Positions 35,658 to 45,453 are shown, counted from the first letter of the stretch. The stretch: 45,540 nucleotides of DNA from Sphaerisporangium fuscum (GCF_018531465.1 NZ_JAHDTF010000054.1:1-45540), one strand, 5' to 3'. Translations and numbers: made by a program. Notes: a model not told the origin generated them from the letters alone.

Positions 35658-36209
35658 TCAGGCGGCCTCGGGCTCGCCGCCTTCGGGCTCGTCGTCCCCG
35701 TGCTCGTCGCCGGCGAGCGGCGCCCGGCCGGGGACCAGACCGAGGGCGGAGTCGAGGGAAAGGCGACCGGGGCCGTACAGGGTGATCCAGGCGCCCAGCA
35801 GGAACAGCCCGGCGTCCCTGAGGATCTCCCAGAAGTAGTTGGGACTCTGCCCGGCCGCCAGGGCACCGCCGCCCCCGAAGCAGCCGCAGTCGATGCGCAG
35901 GCCGCGCGCCCAGGCCGACCCGATGCCGACCACGAAGGCCAGCATGAGCAGCGCCGAAACGCCGCCCGCCGCACGCGTGAGCAGCCCGACAACCAGCAAC
36001 ACCCCAACGACGATCTCAAGGATCGGCAGGCCGTAGCCCACCGCCGTGGCGACCCCCTCCGGCAGCAGCTCATAGGCCTTGACGGCCTGGACGGACAGAG
36101 CCGGAGTGCCGATCTTGAGCCAACCGGCGGCGATGAGCACGCCGGCGACCACGAGCCTGGCGACGGTCGTCACCCAGGGTACCGCCGGATGCGCGTTGAG
36201 CGACCTCAT
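35658..36209 (-). CDS. MauE/DoxX-family redox-associated membrane protein
   Basis: A 183-residue membrane protein with four hydrophobic segments (VARLVVAGVLIAAGWLKIG; VGYGLPILEIVVGVLLVVGLL; GVSALLMLAFVVGIGSAWA; DAGLFLLGAWITLYG). A CGCFG motif stands between segments 3 and 4, as in MauE-like proteins that pass electrons to periplasmic thioredoxins. The tail is acidic. ATG at 36209 with CAGGAGG upstream. It is immediately upstream of the DsbA-like gene, with which it likely forms a disulfide-exchange pair. Confidence 0.88.
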   Translation of the reverse strand: MRSLNAHPAVPWVTTVARLVVAGVLIAAGWLKIGTPALSVQAVKAYELLPEGVATAVGYGLPILEIVVGVLLVVGLLTRAAGGVSALLMLAFVVGIGSAWARGLRIDCGCFGGGGALAAGQSPNYFWEILRDAGLFLLGAWITLYGPGRLSLDSALGLVPGRAPLAGDEHGDDEPEGGEPEAA

Positions 36210-36422
36210 GGTCGCAGCCTCCTGTCAAAGCCACCGGCGCCGCCCTTCCGGGGGACCGGCCGCAGGCTATCGGATCATGGACATGGTGGGGCCACCGGCG
36301 TCGCACGCGGCGGCGGCCCGGCCGCGCCCCTGCCGAGGGTACCGGCTGACCACCCCATCATGGGTGCGATAAGAGTCGGATAAGCGGCCTGGAGTCCCGG
36401 CCTGACCTGCGGAAAGGCTACC
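36210..36422. other. Intergenic region trpA to MauE-like gene
   Basis: 213 bp with no gene. It probably holds the promoter of the envelope operon; no consensus SigR (GGAAT...GTT) or vegetative promoter could be fixed. Confidence 0.4.
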
Positions 36423-37217
36423 TCAGCCGCGGACGCCGGCGGCCAGCTCGGCGGCGAGGGCGCGCACCGACGCCAGGCCGGAGGCCTCGTCGGGGGCGTC
36501 GAGGAGGCCGCGGATGAACGCCGAACCCACGATCACGCCGTCGGCGTACCCGGCGACCTCGGCGGCCTGGGCGCCGGTGCCGACGCCGAGCCCCACGCAG
36601 ACCGGAAGGTCGGTGTGGGCGCGGCAGCGCTTGACCAGGCCCTCGGCGGCGGAGCTGACGCTCGCGCGGGCGCCGGTGACGCCCATCAGGGAGGCGGCGT
36701 ACACGAACCCGGTGCAGCAGTCGGCGACGGCCTGGATGCGCTCGTCGGTGGAGCTGGGCGCGACCAGGAAGACGGTGTCGATGCCGGCCTGCGCGCTGTA
36801 CTCGCGCCAGGGCCCGGCCTCCTCGGGCGTGAGGTCGGGGGTGATGGTGCCGGTGCCGCCGGCGCTCGCCAGGCTGCGGGCGAAGCGCTCGGCGCCGTAG
36901 CGGTCGATGGGGTTCCAGTAGGTCATGACGAGGACGGCGGCGCCGCTCTTGGCCACTCCCTCGACGGTGCGGAGCACGTCGGCGATACGGGTGCCGTTGG
37001 TCAGCGCGCGGTGCACGGCGTCCTGGATGGTGGGACCGTCCATGAGCGGATCGGAGTAGGGCAGGCCGATCTCGATGACGTCACAGCCGGCCTCCACCAT
37101 GGCCGTCGCTGCGGCGATGGCGCCGTCCTTGGTGGGGAAGCCGGCCGGGAGGTATCCGACGAGGGCGGCACGCTTGTCGGCGCGTGCCTTCTCGAACACC
37201 GTCTGAAGAGTCGTCAT
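36423..37217 (-). CDS. trpA: Tryptophan synthase, alpha chain
   Basis: A 264-residue TIM barrel cleaving indole-3-glycerol phosphate to indole and glyceraldehyde 3-phosphate. The catalytic Glu lies in VIEIGLPYSDP and the Asp in PLMDGPTIQ. Other signatures are MTYWNPI, TPEEAGPW, LVAPSSTDERI and the phosphate loop GLGVG/GVIVGSAFIR. ATG 37217, 26 bp after trpB. Complete. Last gene of the trpCBA run; indole is channelled to TrpB. Confidence 0.95.
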   Translation of the reverse strand: MTTLQTVFEKARADKRAALVGYLPAGFPTKDGAIAAATAMVEAGCDVIEIGLPYSDPLMDGPTIQDAVHRALTNGTRIADVLRTVEGVAKSGAAVLVMTYWNPIDRYGAERFARSLASAGGTGTITPDLTPEEAGPWREYSAQAGIDTVFLVAPSSTDERIQAVADCCTGFVYAASLMGVTGARASVSSAAEGLVKRCRAHTDLPVCVGLGVGTGAQAAEVAGYADGVIVGSAFIRGLLDAPDEASGLASVRALAAELAAGVRG

Positions 37218-37243
37218 GTCTGGAAGTCCCGCTCAGGTCACGA

Positions 37244-38484
<1,241 letters not shown>

Positions 38485-38488
<4 letters not shown>

Positions 38489-39309
38489 TGGTGCCTCTCG
38501 GGTCCGTTGTCGAGTCGCGATGCCGGGTGGGCTCCGGCCGTGACGAGGTCGACCACGGCCGCCCTCGGGTCCTTGCCGGTGACCAGGCTCTCGCCGACGA
38601 GAACGGCGTCGGCGCCCGCCCGGGCGTAGGCCAGCAGGTCGTGCGGGCCGCGCACACCCGACTCGGCGATCTTGATAACGCCGTCGGGGATCTTGGGTGC
38701 GATGCGGGAGAAGACGTCGCGGTCGACCTCCAGGGTCTTGAGGTTCCGCGCGTTCACCCCGATGATCTTCGCACCGGCGTCGAGAGCTCGATCGAGCTCC
38801 TCCTCAGTATGCACCTCGACGAGCGGCGCGAGGCCGATCGACTCGGCCCGTTCGATGAGCGACACCAGGGCGTTCTGGTCGAGGGCCGCCACGATGAGCA
38901 GCGCCAGGTCGGCGCCGTAGGCCCGGGCCTCCCACAGCTGGTAGCTGGTGACGACGAAGTCTTTGCGCAGGATCGGGATGTCGACCGCCGCGCGCACCGC
39001 GGCGAGGTCGTCGAGGCTGCCGCCGAAGCGGCGGCGCTCGGTCAGCACGCTGATGACGTGCGCGCCGCCGGCCTCGTAGTCGCCGGCGAGCGCGGCGGGG
39101 TCGGCGATCGCCGCCAGCGCGCCCTTGGACGGGCTCGACCGCTTCACCTCGGCGATGACCGACACCTTGTCGCCGCCCAGCGCGGCGTAGGCGTCCTTGG
39201 TGGCGGGCGCCCGCTGGGCGCGTTCCTTGAGCTCCGCCAGCGACACGGCCCGCTGCCGGTCGGCGAGGTCGGCCCGAACGCCGTCCAGGATCTCGTCGAG
39301 CACGCTCAC
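38485..39309 (-). CDS. trpC: Indole-3-glycerol phosphate synthase
   Basis: A 274-residue TIM barrel that closes the indole ring from CdRP. Motifs are VIAEVKRSSPSKGAL (catalytic Lys), SVLTERRRFGGSLDDL, PILRKDFVV, EVHTEEELDRAL, IGVNARNLKTLEVD and IAESGVRGPHD. GTG at 39309 is preceded by GAGGAG. First of trpC-trpB-trpA. No leader peptide with Trp codons is seen in the 181 bp upstream, so attenuation of the classical type is not supported. Confidence 0.95.
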
Positions 39310-39490
39310 TTGATCTCCTCGCTTGGCTTGCTCACCCGATCAGGGTCCCTCCGGTCGACTGTGCTCGCGGGCGGAGCCGCCGCGCCCGCAGCTGGGACCG
39401 CGGAACCGGCTTCCTCCCCCGACCTTGCCCTGCCGATGGTATCGGGCTTAACGCGGTCGCCTCGCCACAGGGGGTGCCGATCTCGCTGGG

Positions 39491-39928
39491 TCAGGGCGCC
39501 AGGAACCGGCCGAACGGGAGATTGCGCACGATCCAGAAGACGATGACGAGCGCCAGGAAGCCCCAGATGTAGGCCGGGTGGGCGAGGGTCGTCCGCACCG
39601 GCCGCCCCTGCCAGGTGCGCAGGGCCCACCGCCCCCACCAGAACAGCAGGAACGGAACCGTGGCCACCGCGAGAGGGTTCAGCCCGAGGGCCGCCACGAC
39701 GTCGGCGTGGGCCAGGGCGTGGATCGCCCGCAGGGTGCCGCACCCCGGGCAGTAGAGCCCGGTGAGGAACAGGAACGGGCAGGTCGGGTAGTGACCCGGC
39801 TGGTTGGGGTCGACGGCGCCGACGTAGGCGACCACCGCCCCCGCCAGCGCCGCGGCGCCGAGGGGCGCGAGCAGCGGCCTCAGCCGGCCGCCCCCGCGCC
39901 TCCCGGTGTGCTCCGCGTGAGAGGCCAT
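39491..39928 (-). CDS. DUF2752 membrane protein
   Basis: A 145-residue membrane protein with segments near 20-40, 85-105 and 120-140 and the DUF2752 hallmark CPGCGTLRA after FLFLTGLYC. The start ATG at 39928 shares one base with the stop of the dispanin gene (TGATG), implying coupling. The family has no assigned function; its CPxCG could bind metal. Situated between the Trp-associated genes and trpC. Confidence 0.85.
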   Translation of the reverse strand: MASHAEHTGRRGGGRLRPLLAPLGAAALAGAVVAYVGAVDPNQPGHYPTCPFLFLTGLYCPGCGTLRAIHALAHADVVAALGLNPLAVATVPFLLFWWGRWALRTWQGRPVRTTLAHPAYIWGFLALVIVFWIVRNLPFGRFLAP

Positions 39929-40464
39929 CAGTAGCTGGAGTAGCTCGAGGCCGACAGCAGCAACGCCACGAGGACGAAGTAGCCCACGATGGCCACGACC
40001 TCCACGACGATGCCCCAGATCAGCGCGCGCTTCCACCAGGTCTTGGCCTCTTCGGAGGCGGCGATGGCGCCCTGGTAGTCGCCGGCGGCCCACTTGGTGT
40101 TGACCTGGGACGACTTGACGATCGAGACGATGCCGAAGGGCAGACAGCAGAACAGCGTGGTGAGGATCGCCGGGACGAGGTGGTTGTCGGGCGCCTGCGG
40201 CGGCGGGCCGCCGTAGCCCCCCTGCCCGTAGCCGTAACCCCCCTGGGGAGGGTAGCCGCCCTGCTGGCCGTAACCGCCGTCCTGCGCGCCGTACCCCTGC
40301 TGGCCGTAGCCCCCGCCCTGGCCGTAGCCGCCGGGCTGCTGACCGTAGCCGCCCTGCTGGCCGTACCCCCCGGGAGGCTGGCCGCCGCCCTGCTGGCCGT
40401 ACCCCCCGCCGGGCTGCTGAGGGTCGTACCCCTCAGGGTTGCCCGGCTGATTCCCGTAGCTCAT
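39928..40464 (-). CDS. CD225/dispanin-family protein with Gly/Gln/Tyr-rich repeats
   Basis: A 178-residue protein. Residues 1-90 are repeats of GGYGQQ/QPPGGYGQ. The C-terminal half is the dispanin domain: NHLVPAILTTLFCCLPFGIVSIVKSSQVNTKW, then GDYQGAIAASEEAKTW, and a second membrane segment (ALIWGIVVEVVAIVGYFVLVALL). In bacteria such proteins are of unknown role, perhaps affecting membrane organisation. ATG 40464 after CAGGAG. Overlaps the DUF2752 start by one base. Confidence 0.88.
   Translation of the reverse strand: MSYGNQPGNPEGYDPQQPGGGYGQQGGGQPPGGYGQQGGYGQQPGGYGQGGGYGQQGYGAQDGGYGQQGGYPPQGGYGYGQGGYGGPPPQAPDNHLVPAILTTLFCCLPFGIVSIVKSSQVNTKWAAGDYQGAIAASEEAKTWWKRALIWGIVVEVVAIVGYFVLVALLLSASSYSSY
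40211..40437 (-). repeat. In-gene low-complexity repeats (GGYGQQ units)
   Basis: About a dozen 15-24 bp degenerate units (CTGCTGGCCGTAGCCGCC on the plus strand) encode the Gly/Tyr/Gln-rich N-terminus of the dispanin protein. They lack the spacer structure of CRISPR. Confidence 0.75.
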
Positions 40465-40477
40465 TCGATGACTCCTG

Positions 40478-40485
40478 TGACGTCA
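40478..40485. promoter_or_regulatory. TGACGTCA palindrome upstream of the dispanin gene
   Basis: An 8-bp perfect palindrome 14 bp before the ATG, overlapping the leader near the CAGGAG ribosome site. It could be an operator; no regulator can be named. Confidence 0.25.
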
Positions 40486-40617
40486 TTGCGCATCTCGCGC
40501 TGCGGCAGCATAGCGACGAGCACCGACCGAAAGGGCCGATCGTTCCGCTTTGTGGGCAACTTGTGTCCTGCGGCCGGGCCCGGCGTGCAGCCCAGGACAC
40601 CTCCCCGCCCCGGGATG

Positions 40618-41262
40618 TCAGCCCCTCTGGTCGTCGGTGGGGTCGACCCCGCGGTCGAGGGCGTCCCAGAGCGACCGGTCGCCGGCGCCGGGCCGCTCGC
40701 CTCCGGGACCGCCCCGCCCCGTCCCGGAGGCGCCCGGACGGTCGTACCGCTCGGACATGCCGGGCCAGCGGGCGCCGCGCGCCACGGCGGTCAGGCCCGC
40801 GGCCAGCAGGACGACCCCGCCCGCGACGGCCGTCGCGGGCCAGGCCCAGGTGACGGACGCGGTGGCGTGGCCGGCTCCGGTGAGGGTGCTGTGCTCCAGG
40901 GCGGCGCGCACCACGTGGGAGGACGAGGCGCCCTGCCAGGCGGCGAAGCCGATCGCGGCGCCGAACAGGGCCATCAGCGCGCCGATCACCCGGCGCCAGA
41001 CTCCCCGGGTGGCCAGCACCGCCACCACGGCGGCCAGCGAGGCCAGCGCCAGCGGGCTCAGCACCGGGACGAGATCGCCGCCGGCCTGCGTGACCGGCGC
41101 CATGTGCGGGGCGCCGGGGTCGGCGGAGAAGGTGACCCGGGCCCAGGTGCGGCCGGCGGCGACGAGCGGGAGCACGGCTCCGGCCGCGCCGGCGGCCACC
41201 CAGGCGAGCAGGACGCGCCGCGCCCCGCTGCGCGTGGGCCCGGCCTCCGCCGTGAGAGTCAT
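40618..41262 (-). CDS. Trp-operon-associated membrane protein (TIGR02234 / Trp_oprn_chp type)
   Basis: A 214-residue protein. Four hydrophobic segments (VLLAWVAAGAAGAVLPLVAAG, SPLALASLAAVVAVLATRG, VIGALMALFGAAIGFAA, WPATAVAGGVVLLAAGLTAVA) flank a variable external loop, and a Pro/Gly-rich tail ends with DALDRGVDPT. This layout matches the Trp-associated membrane family of actinobacteria. ATG at 41262 overlaps the hisI stop in ATGA. In many actinomycetes trpE lies between these two genes; here it does not. Confidence 0.8.
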   Translation of the reverse strand: MTLTAEAGPTRSGARRVLLAWVAAGAAGAVLPLVAAGRTWARVTFSADPGAPHMAPVTQAGGDLVPVLSPLALASLAAVVAVLATRGVWRRVIGALMALFGAAIGFAAWQGASSSHVVRAALEHSTLTGAGHATASVTWAWPATAVAGGVVLLAAGLTAVARGARWPGMSERYDRPGASGTGRGGPGGERPGAGDRSLWDALDRGVDPTDDQRG

Positions 41263-41603
41263 GCCGGCACCTCGAGCACGTCGGCGTCGAAGCAGGTGCG
41301 GTCGCCGGTGTGGCAGGCCGCCCCGACCTGGTCGACCTTGAGCAGGATCGTGTCGCCGTCGCAGTCGAGGGCGACGTGCTTGACCCACTGGACGTGGCCG
41401 GAGGTGTCGCCCTTCACCCAGTAGGAGCCCCGGCTGCGCGACCAGTAGGTGGCGCGGCCGGTGGTGAGGGTGCGGTGCAGCGCCTCGTCGTCCATCCAGG
41501 CGAGCATGAGCACCTCGCCGGTGTCGTGCTGCTGGACGACCGCGGGCACCAGGCCGTCGGAGGTGCGCTTCAGGCGTTCCGCGATCTTCGGATCAAGAGG
41601 CAT
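41259..41603 (-). CDS. hisI: Phosphoribosyl-AMP cyclohydrolase
   Basis: A 114-residue enzyme opening the adenine ring of PR-AMP in histidine synthesis. Metal ligands are visible: Asp80, Asp82, Asp84 (DCDGD, Mg2+) and Cys81, Cys97, Cys104 (CDG, ACHTG, RTC, Zn2+). LMLAWMDDEAL and TYWSRSRGSYWVKGDTSGH are typical. The ATG at 41603 gives the usual size; it overlaps the end of the Cache gene by 11 nt, so translation may be coupled. No other his gene is in the window. Confidence 0.95.
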   Translation of the reverse strand: MPLDPKIAERLKRTSDGLVPAVVQQHDTGEVLMLAWMDDEALHRTLTTGRATYWSRSRGSYWVKGDTSGHVQWVKHVALDCDGDTILLKVDQVGAACHTGDRTCFDADVLEVPA

Positions 41604-42330
41604 GTGGCAATTGTGCCGCAACCAGGCGCAGGGGCAGGTCACCGCATGGGTATGTCGCCAGCTCCCCGCCGCCGCGGTACACCGACCCGGCGAGCCACTT
41701 GGCCGTGGTGGAGGCGACCACCCGGCCGGAGGCGTTGACCAGGAACGCCGGCCCCGGGATCGCGCGGAGCGCCGGGACGACGGCGGCCTCGAAGGCGCCC
41801 ACCAGCACGTCGGCGGCCGCCACCCCGACGAAGACCCCCTCGGCGAGCACGGGGACCGAGAGGGTGAGGCTGTAGTCGTCGGTGCACAGGTAGTCGACGT
41901 AGGGGCCGCAGACCGTGCGCTCGGCCCCCGAGCGAGGCCCGGCGAACCAGTCCCAGTGGGTGTAGTCGTAGAACGCGCTGCTGGCGGGGTCGAGGTCGCG
42001 AAGGAGCTGGGCGGGGGCGCCGTCCGGGCGGTACTGCCACCATTCGAGGTACCACGGCGCGTCGGCGAGCAGGCCGGGCGCGGCGATGAAGCCGATGCCC
42101 GCCACCAGCGCGCCGAGGTGCCCGAACAGCAGCGGCCGCAGCGCGGCCAGCTCGGCGGTGACCGGGTCGCGCCCGTTCCGGCGGGCGGTGGTGATCAGCT
42201 CGGCGGCGACGGCGCGCACCTCGGCGAGGGCGCGGAACACCATCTCGGCGGTGTCGGTCACGGCGAGGCGCGCCCGGGTGAGGCTCGCGCGGGCCTCGTC
42301 CTCAACCTTCGTGGTCATGGTTCCGTTCAC
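41593..42330 (-). CDS. Stand-alone Cache/PDC sensor-domain protein
   Basis: A 245-residue protein with a Cache-type sensor fold. A long N-terminal helix (about 5-55) is followed by the ligand domain (WYLEWWQYRPDG, FYDYTHWDWFAGPRSG, VCGPYVDYLCTDDYSLTLSVPV, VFVGVAAADVLVG) and a second PAS-like half (GPAFLVNASGRVVAS). No signal peptide, transmembrane segment or output domain is seen, so it is a cytoplasmic ligand-binding partner. GTG at 42330 overlaps the GntR stop (GTGA). It probably works with the GntR regulator on an amine- or amino-acid-like ligand, given the neighbouring polyamine-type transporter; the ligand is inferred. Confidence 0.8.
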   Translation of the reverse strand: MNGTMTTKVEDEARASLTRARLAVTDTAEMVFRALAEVRAVAAELITTARRNGRDPVTAELAALRPLLFGHLGALVAGIGFIAAPGLLADAPWYLEWWQYRPDGAPAQLLRDLDPASSAFYDYTHWDWFAGPRSGAERTVCGPYVDYLCTDDYSLTLSVPVLAEGVFVGVAAADVLVGAFEAAVVPALRAIPGPAFLVNASGRVVASTTAKWLAGSVYRGGGELATYPCGDLPLRLVAAQLPHAS

Positions 42331-43049
42331 GTTTCGAGGAGCCGGAGCTCGATGAGATGCTCGACGGCGTCGAGCACGTGCCGCTCGGCGAGGTCGCGGG
42401 CCTCGCCGGCGTCGCCCCTCCGGACGGCCTCGGCGATGGCGCGGTGCTGCGCGGTCACCTCATCGTGCCTGGTGGCACCCGATCGGGGAAGCCACAGCAA
42501 CGGTCCGATGTCGGTCTGTAACCGGATCTCCTCCTGGGTGAGGCGCGCCGACTGGGACGCGGCGGCGACCTCGATGTGGAAGCGTCCCTCGACGCGTCCC
42601 CTGCGGCTCTCGGGCGCGGCGGCCATCTCCTCGATCGAGCGCCACAGCGGCGCGAGGTCCTCGGGGAGCGACCGCTGCGCGGCCAGCCGGGCGGCGGCGC
42701 CGGCGATGGCGGCGTAGTGGTCGCCGAGGTCGCGCAGCTCGGCGACCGAGAACGCCCGCAGCCGCGCCTCGAACTCCCCGCCGCGCGGGTCGGGCGGGAC
42801 GCGGACGAAGCTGCCGCCGCCCCGCCCCCGGCGGGTCTCGACCAGCTCGCGCTGCCGCAGCGCCACCAGGGCCTCCCGCAGGGTCACGGTGGAGACCCCC
42901 AGCCGTCCGGCGAGCTCGGTCTCGCTCGGCAGCTGCTCGCCGTCGGCCAGCAGCCCTAGGGCGATCGCGTCGGCGAGGCGGCGTACGACGGCGTCCACGC
43001 GGGCGGCGCCGCCGACCGGGGCGAACACGGCCAGGCGGGCGGTGTCCAT
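42327..43049 (-). CDS. GntR/FadR-family transcriptional regulator
   Basis: A 240-residue regulator. Residues 15-85 are a GntR winged helix (LADAIALGLLADGEQLPSETELAGRLGVSTVTLREALVALRQRELVETRRGRGGGSFV). The rest is a helical FadR/FCD effector domain containing Asp/His residues (FHIEVAAAS, HRAIAEAV, ERHV) suitable for a metal-dependent pocket. ATG at 43049. Divergent from the ABC transporter and overlapping the Cache gene, it likely controls transport by binding the TGAAAC palindrome. The effector may be a polyamine or its catabolite. Confidence 0.88.
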   Translation of the reverse strand: MDTARLAVFAPVGGAARVDAVVRRLADAIALGLLADGEQLPSETELAGRLGVSTVTLREALVALRQRELVETRRGRGGGSFVRVPPDPRGGEFEARLRAFSVAELRDLGDHYAAIAGAAARLAAQRSLPEDLAPLWRSIEEMAAAPESRRGRVEGRFHIEVAAASQSARLTQEEIRLQTDIGPLLWLPRSGATRHDEVTAQHRAIAEAVRRGDAGEARDLAERHVLDAVEHLIELRLLET

Positions 43050-43120
43050 GCTGGTGACTTCTCCCTCTGCCGCAACGGTTTACCCCATTGATACCGGACC
43101 GTGCATTGCCGGGAAACCTT

Positions 43121-43137
43121 TGAAACCATATGTTTCA
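43121..43137. promoter_or_regulatory. Candidate GntR operator overlapping the first start codon of the transporter gene
   Basis: Arms TGAAAC (43121-43126) and GTTTCA (43132-43137) are a perfect inverted repeat around CATAT. Further half sites AAACC at 43114-43118 and GGTTT at 43077-43081 lie upstream. The palindrome includes the ATG at 43130-43132, favouring translation from ATG 43142 or a leaderless message. Confidence 0.6.
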
Positions 43138-43141
43138 GCTC

Positions 43142-44179
43142 ATGCCAGAGAACAACGTGGCGGTACGGCTGCGCGGCCTGCGCAAGAACTTCGGGGCCGT
43201 GGAGGCCGTCGCGGGCGTCGACCTCGAGATCGCCGACGGGGAGTTCTTCGCGATGCTCGGCCCGTCGGGGTCCGGCAAGACCACCGTGCTGCGGATGATC
43301 GCCGGGTTCGAGTCGCCCACGGCGGGCACGGTCGAGCTCGGCGGGCGCGACGTCACGCGCCTCGCCCCCTTCGAGCGCGACGTCAACACCGTCTTCCAGG
43401 ACTACGCGCTCTTCCCCCACATGACGGTGCTGAACAACGTCGAGTACGGCCTGCGCGTCAAGAAGGTCGCCAGGGCCGAGCGCCGCGAGCGCGCCCTGGA
43501 GGCCCTGCGCTCGGTGCGGCTCTCGGGCTTCGAGAACCGGCGGCCGGCGCAGCTGTCCGGCGGCCAGCGCCAGCGCGTCGCCCTGGCCAGGGCGCTGGTC
43601 AACCGGCCGCGCGTGCTGCTGCTGGACGAGCCGCTCGGCGCGCTGGACCTGAAGCTGCGCGAGGAGATGCAGGTCGAGCTGAAGGAGATCCAGCGCCAGG
43701 CCGGCATCACGTTCCTGTTCGTCACCCACGACCAGGAAGAGGCGCTGACCATGAGCGACCGGGTCGCGGTCTTCAACGGCGGTCTGGTCGAGCAGGTCGG
43801 CACCCCGGCCGAGGTGTACGAGAGGCCGGCGACGCCGTTCGTGGCGGGCTTCGTCGGCACCTCCAACCTGATCTCCGGCGAGGCGGCGCGGACCGTCCTG
43901 GGCAAGGAGGGCACCTTCAGCGTGCGGCCGGAGAAGCTGCGCCTGGTGCTCGACCTCTCGGCCCCGGTCGGGGACGAGGAGCACAGCGCCACCGGCACCG
44001 TCGCCGAGGTGGTGTACGCCGGGGCCGCGACGCGGTTCGTCGTGGACCTGGACGCGGGCGGGCGGCTCATCGTCCTGCAGCAGAACCTCGAGGTGTCGTC
44101 CATGGACGTGACGGGGCTGCGCGGCGGGCGGGTGCGGCTCGCCTGGAACCGCCGCCACGAGTTCGCCATCGCCTCCTGA
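43142..44179 (+). CDS. ABC transporter ATP-binding protein, PotA-like
   Basis: A 345-residue ATPase of the polyamine/sulfate (CUT1-like) importer class. Walker A is GPSGSGKTT, Q-loop VFQDYALFPHM, signature LSGGQRQR, Walker B LLLDEPLGALD and H-loop VTHDQEEALT. The C-terminal TOBE-like regulatory domain spans about 240-345. I prefer ATG 43142 because the in-frame ATG at 43130 lies within a palindromic operator; neither has a Shine-Dalgarno. It powers uptake with the lipoprotein receptor 59 bp downstream and the permease beyond the edge. Regulated probably by the divergent GntR. Confidence 0.9.
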   Translation: MPENNVAVRLRGLRKNFGAVEAVAGVDLEIADGEFFAMLGPSGSGKTTVLRMIAGFESPTAGTVELGGRDVTRLAPFERDVNTVFQDYALFPHMTVLNNVEYGLRVKKVARAERRERALEALRSVRLSGFENRRPAQLSGGQRQRVALARALVNRPRVLLLDEPLGALDLKLREEMQVELKEIQRQAGITFLFVTHDQEEALTMSDRVAVFNGGLVEQVGTPAEVYERPATPFVAGFVGTSNLISGEAARTVLGKEGTFSVRPEKLRLVLDLSAPVGDEEHSATGTVAEVVYAGAATRFVVDLDAGGRLIVLQQNLEVSSMDVTGLRGGRVRLAWNRRHEFAIAS

Positions 44180-44238
44180 CGCCCTCCCCTCCTTCCCCCT
44201 CGACTCCCGTTCAGCGTCCCCTCGCCAAGGAGGAACAC

Positions 44239-45453
44239 ATGCGGTCCACCCGACTCGCCATGGCCGTCGCAGCGCTCGCGCTGGCCGCCGCCGCGTGCGG
44301 CGGTTCCGGCGGTTCGAGCGGTTCCGGCGGCACGGCCGCCGCCCCCGGCCGGAGCGGCTTCACCCCGCCCGAGATCGAGGCGCTGAAGAGCCTCGGCGCG
44401 GGCGAGGGCCAGGTCAACCTGGTGGCCTGGGCCGGTTACGCCGAGGACGGCTCCAACGACCCCAAGGTCGACTGGGTCCACCCCTTCGAGCAGGCCACCG
44501 GGTGCAAGGTCAACACCAAGACCGCCGGCACGTCCGACGAGATGGTCAATCTGATGAAGACCGGCGAGTACGACGCTGTGTCGGCCTCCGGCGACGCCTC
44601 GCTGCGCCTGATCGCCTCCGGGACGGTCGCGCCGGTCAACACCGACCTGGTCCCCAACTACAAGAACGTCTTCGACGGGCTGAAGCTCAAGCCGTGGAAC
44701 TCCGTCAACGGCGTCGCCTACGGCGTGCCGCACGGCCGGGGCGCCAACCTGCTGATGTGGCGCACCGACAAGGTCACGCCCGCGCCCGACTCCTGGAGCG
44801 TGGTCTTCGACCCGGGCTCCCCCTACAAGGGCAGGCTGACGGCCTACGACTCCCCCATCTACATCGCCGACGCCGCCCTCTACCTGATGGGCACCAAGCC
44901 CGAGCTCGGCATCAAGGACCCCTACGCGCTGGACGACAAGCAGTTCCAGGCGGCCGTCGACCTGCTCAAGCAGCAGAAGCAGAACATCGGCGAGTACTGG
45001 TCGGACTACACCAAGGCGGTGCAGGCCTTCAAGAGCGGCGACACGGTGGCGGGCACCACCTGGCAGGTGATCGCCAACCTGGTCAAGGCCGACAAGGCGC
45101 CCGTCGAGGCGATCCTGCCCAAGGAGGGCTCCACCGGCTGGTCGGACACCTGGATGGTCGCGGCCAGGGCCCAGCACCCCAACTGCGCCTACAAATGGCT
45201 CGACTGGATCATCTCGCCCAAGCCGAACGCCCAGGTCGCCGAGTGGTTCGGCGAGGCGCCGTCGAACAGGGAGGCCTGCGCGCAGACCTCCGACAAGAGC
45301 TTCTGCGACACCTTCCACGCCACCGACGAGTCCTACTTCTCCAAGGTGCACTACTGGACGACGCCGATCGCCCAGTGCCTTGACGGCCGCACGGACGTCA
45401 AGTGCAAGGACTACTCGGAGTGGACCCGGGCGTGGACGGAGATCAAGGGGTGA
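44239..45453 (+). CDS. Polyamine-type ABC transporter substrate-binding lipoprotein
   Basis: A 404-residue secreted lipoprotein. The signal peptide ends in LALAAAAC-GG with lipobox Cys20, then a Ser/Gly linker. The mature part resembles PotD/PotF-type binding proteins (VNLVAWAGYAEDG, VHPFEQATGCKVNTKTAGTSDEMVNLM, YDAVSASGDASLRLI, AYGVPHGRGANLLMWRTD, WLDWIISPKPNAQVAEWFGEAPSN). Aromatic residues in the pocket suit amine ligands, but specificity cannot be fixed. ATG at 44239 is preceded by AAGGAGG. Lgt and downstream lipoprotein enzymes should process it. Confidence 0.9.
   Translation: MRSTRLAMAVAALALAAAACGGSGGSSGSGGTAAAPGRSGFTPPEIEALKSLGAGEGQVNLVAWAGYAEDGSNDPKVDWVHPFEQATGCKVNTKTAGTSDEMVNLMKTGEYDAVSASGDASLRLIASGTVAPVNTDLVPNYKNVFDGLKLKPWNSVNGVAYGVPHGRGANLLMWRTDKVTPAPDSWSVVFDPGSPYKGRLTAYDSPIYIADAALYLMGTKPELGIKDPYALDDKQFQAAVDLLKQQKQNIGEYWSDYTKAVQAFKSGDTVAGTTWQVIANLVKADKAPVEAILPKEGSTGWSDTWMVAARAQHPNCAYKWLDWIISPKPNAQVAEWFGEAPSNREACAQTSDKSFCDTFHATDESYFSKVHYWTTPIAQCLDGRTDVKCKDYSEWTRAWTEIKG

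Noticed and set aside
39310..39490. Possible trp attenuator before trpC
   Set aside because: No short leader peptide with adjacent Trp codons and no anti-terminator structure seen.
40211..40437. Regularly spaced repeats resembling a CRISPR array
   Set aside because: Units are short, degenerate, adjacent and in frame, encoding Gly/Tyr/Gln repeats of a dispanin protein; no spacers.
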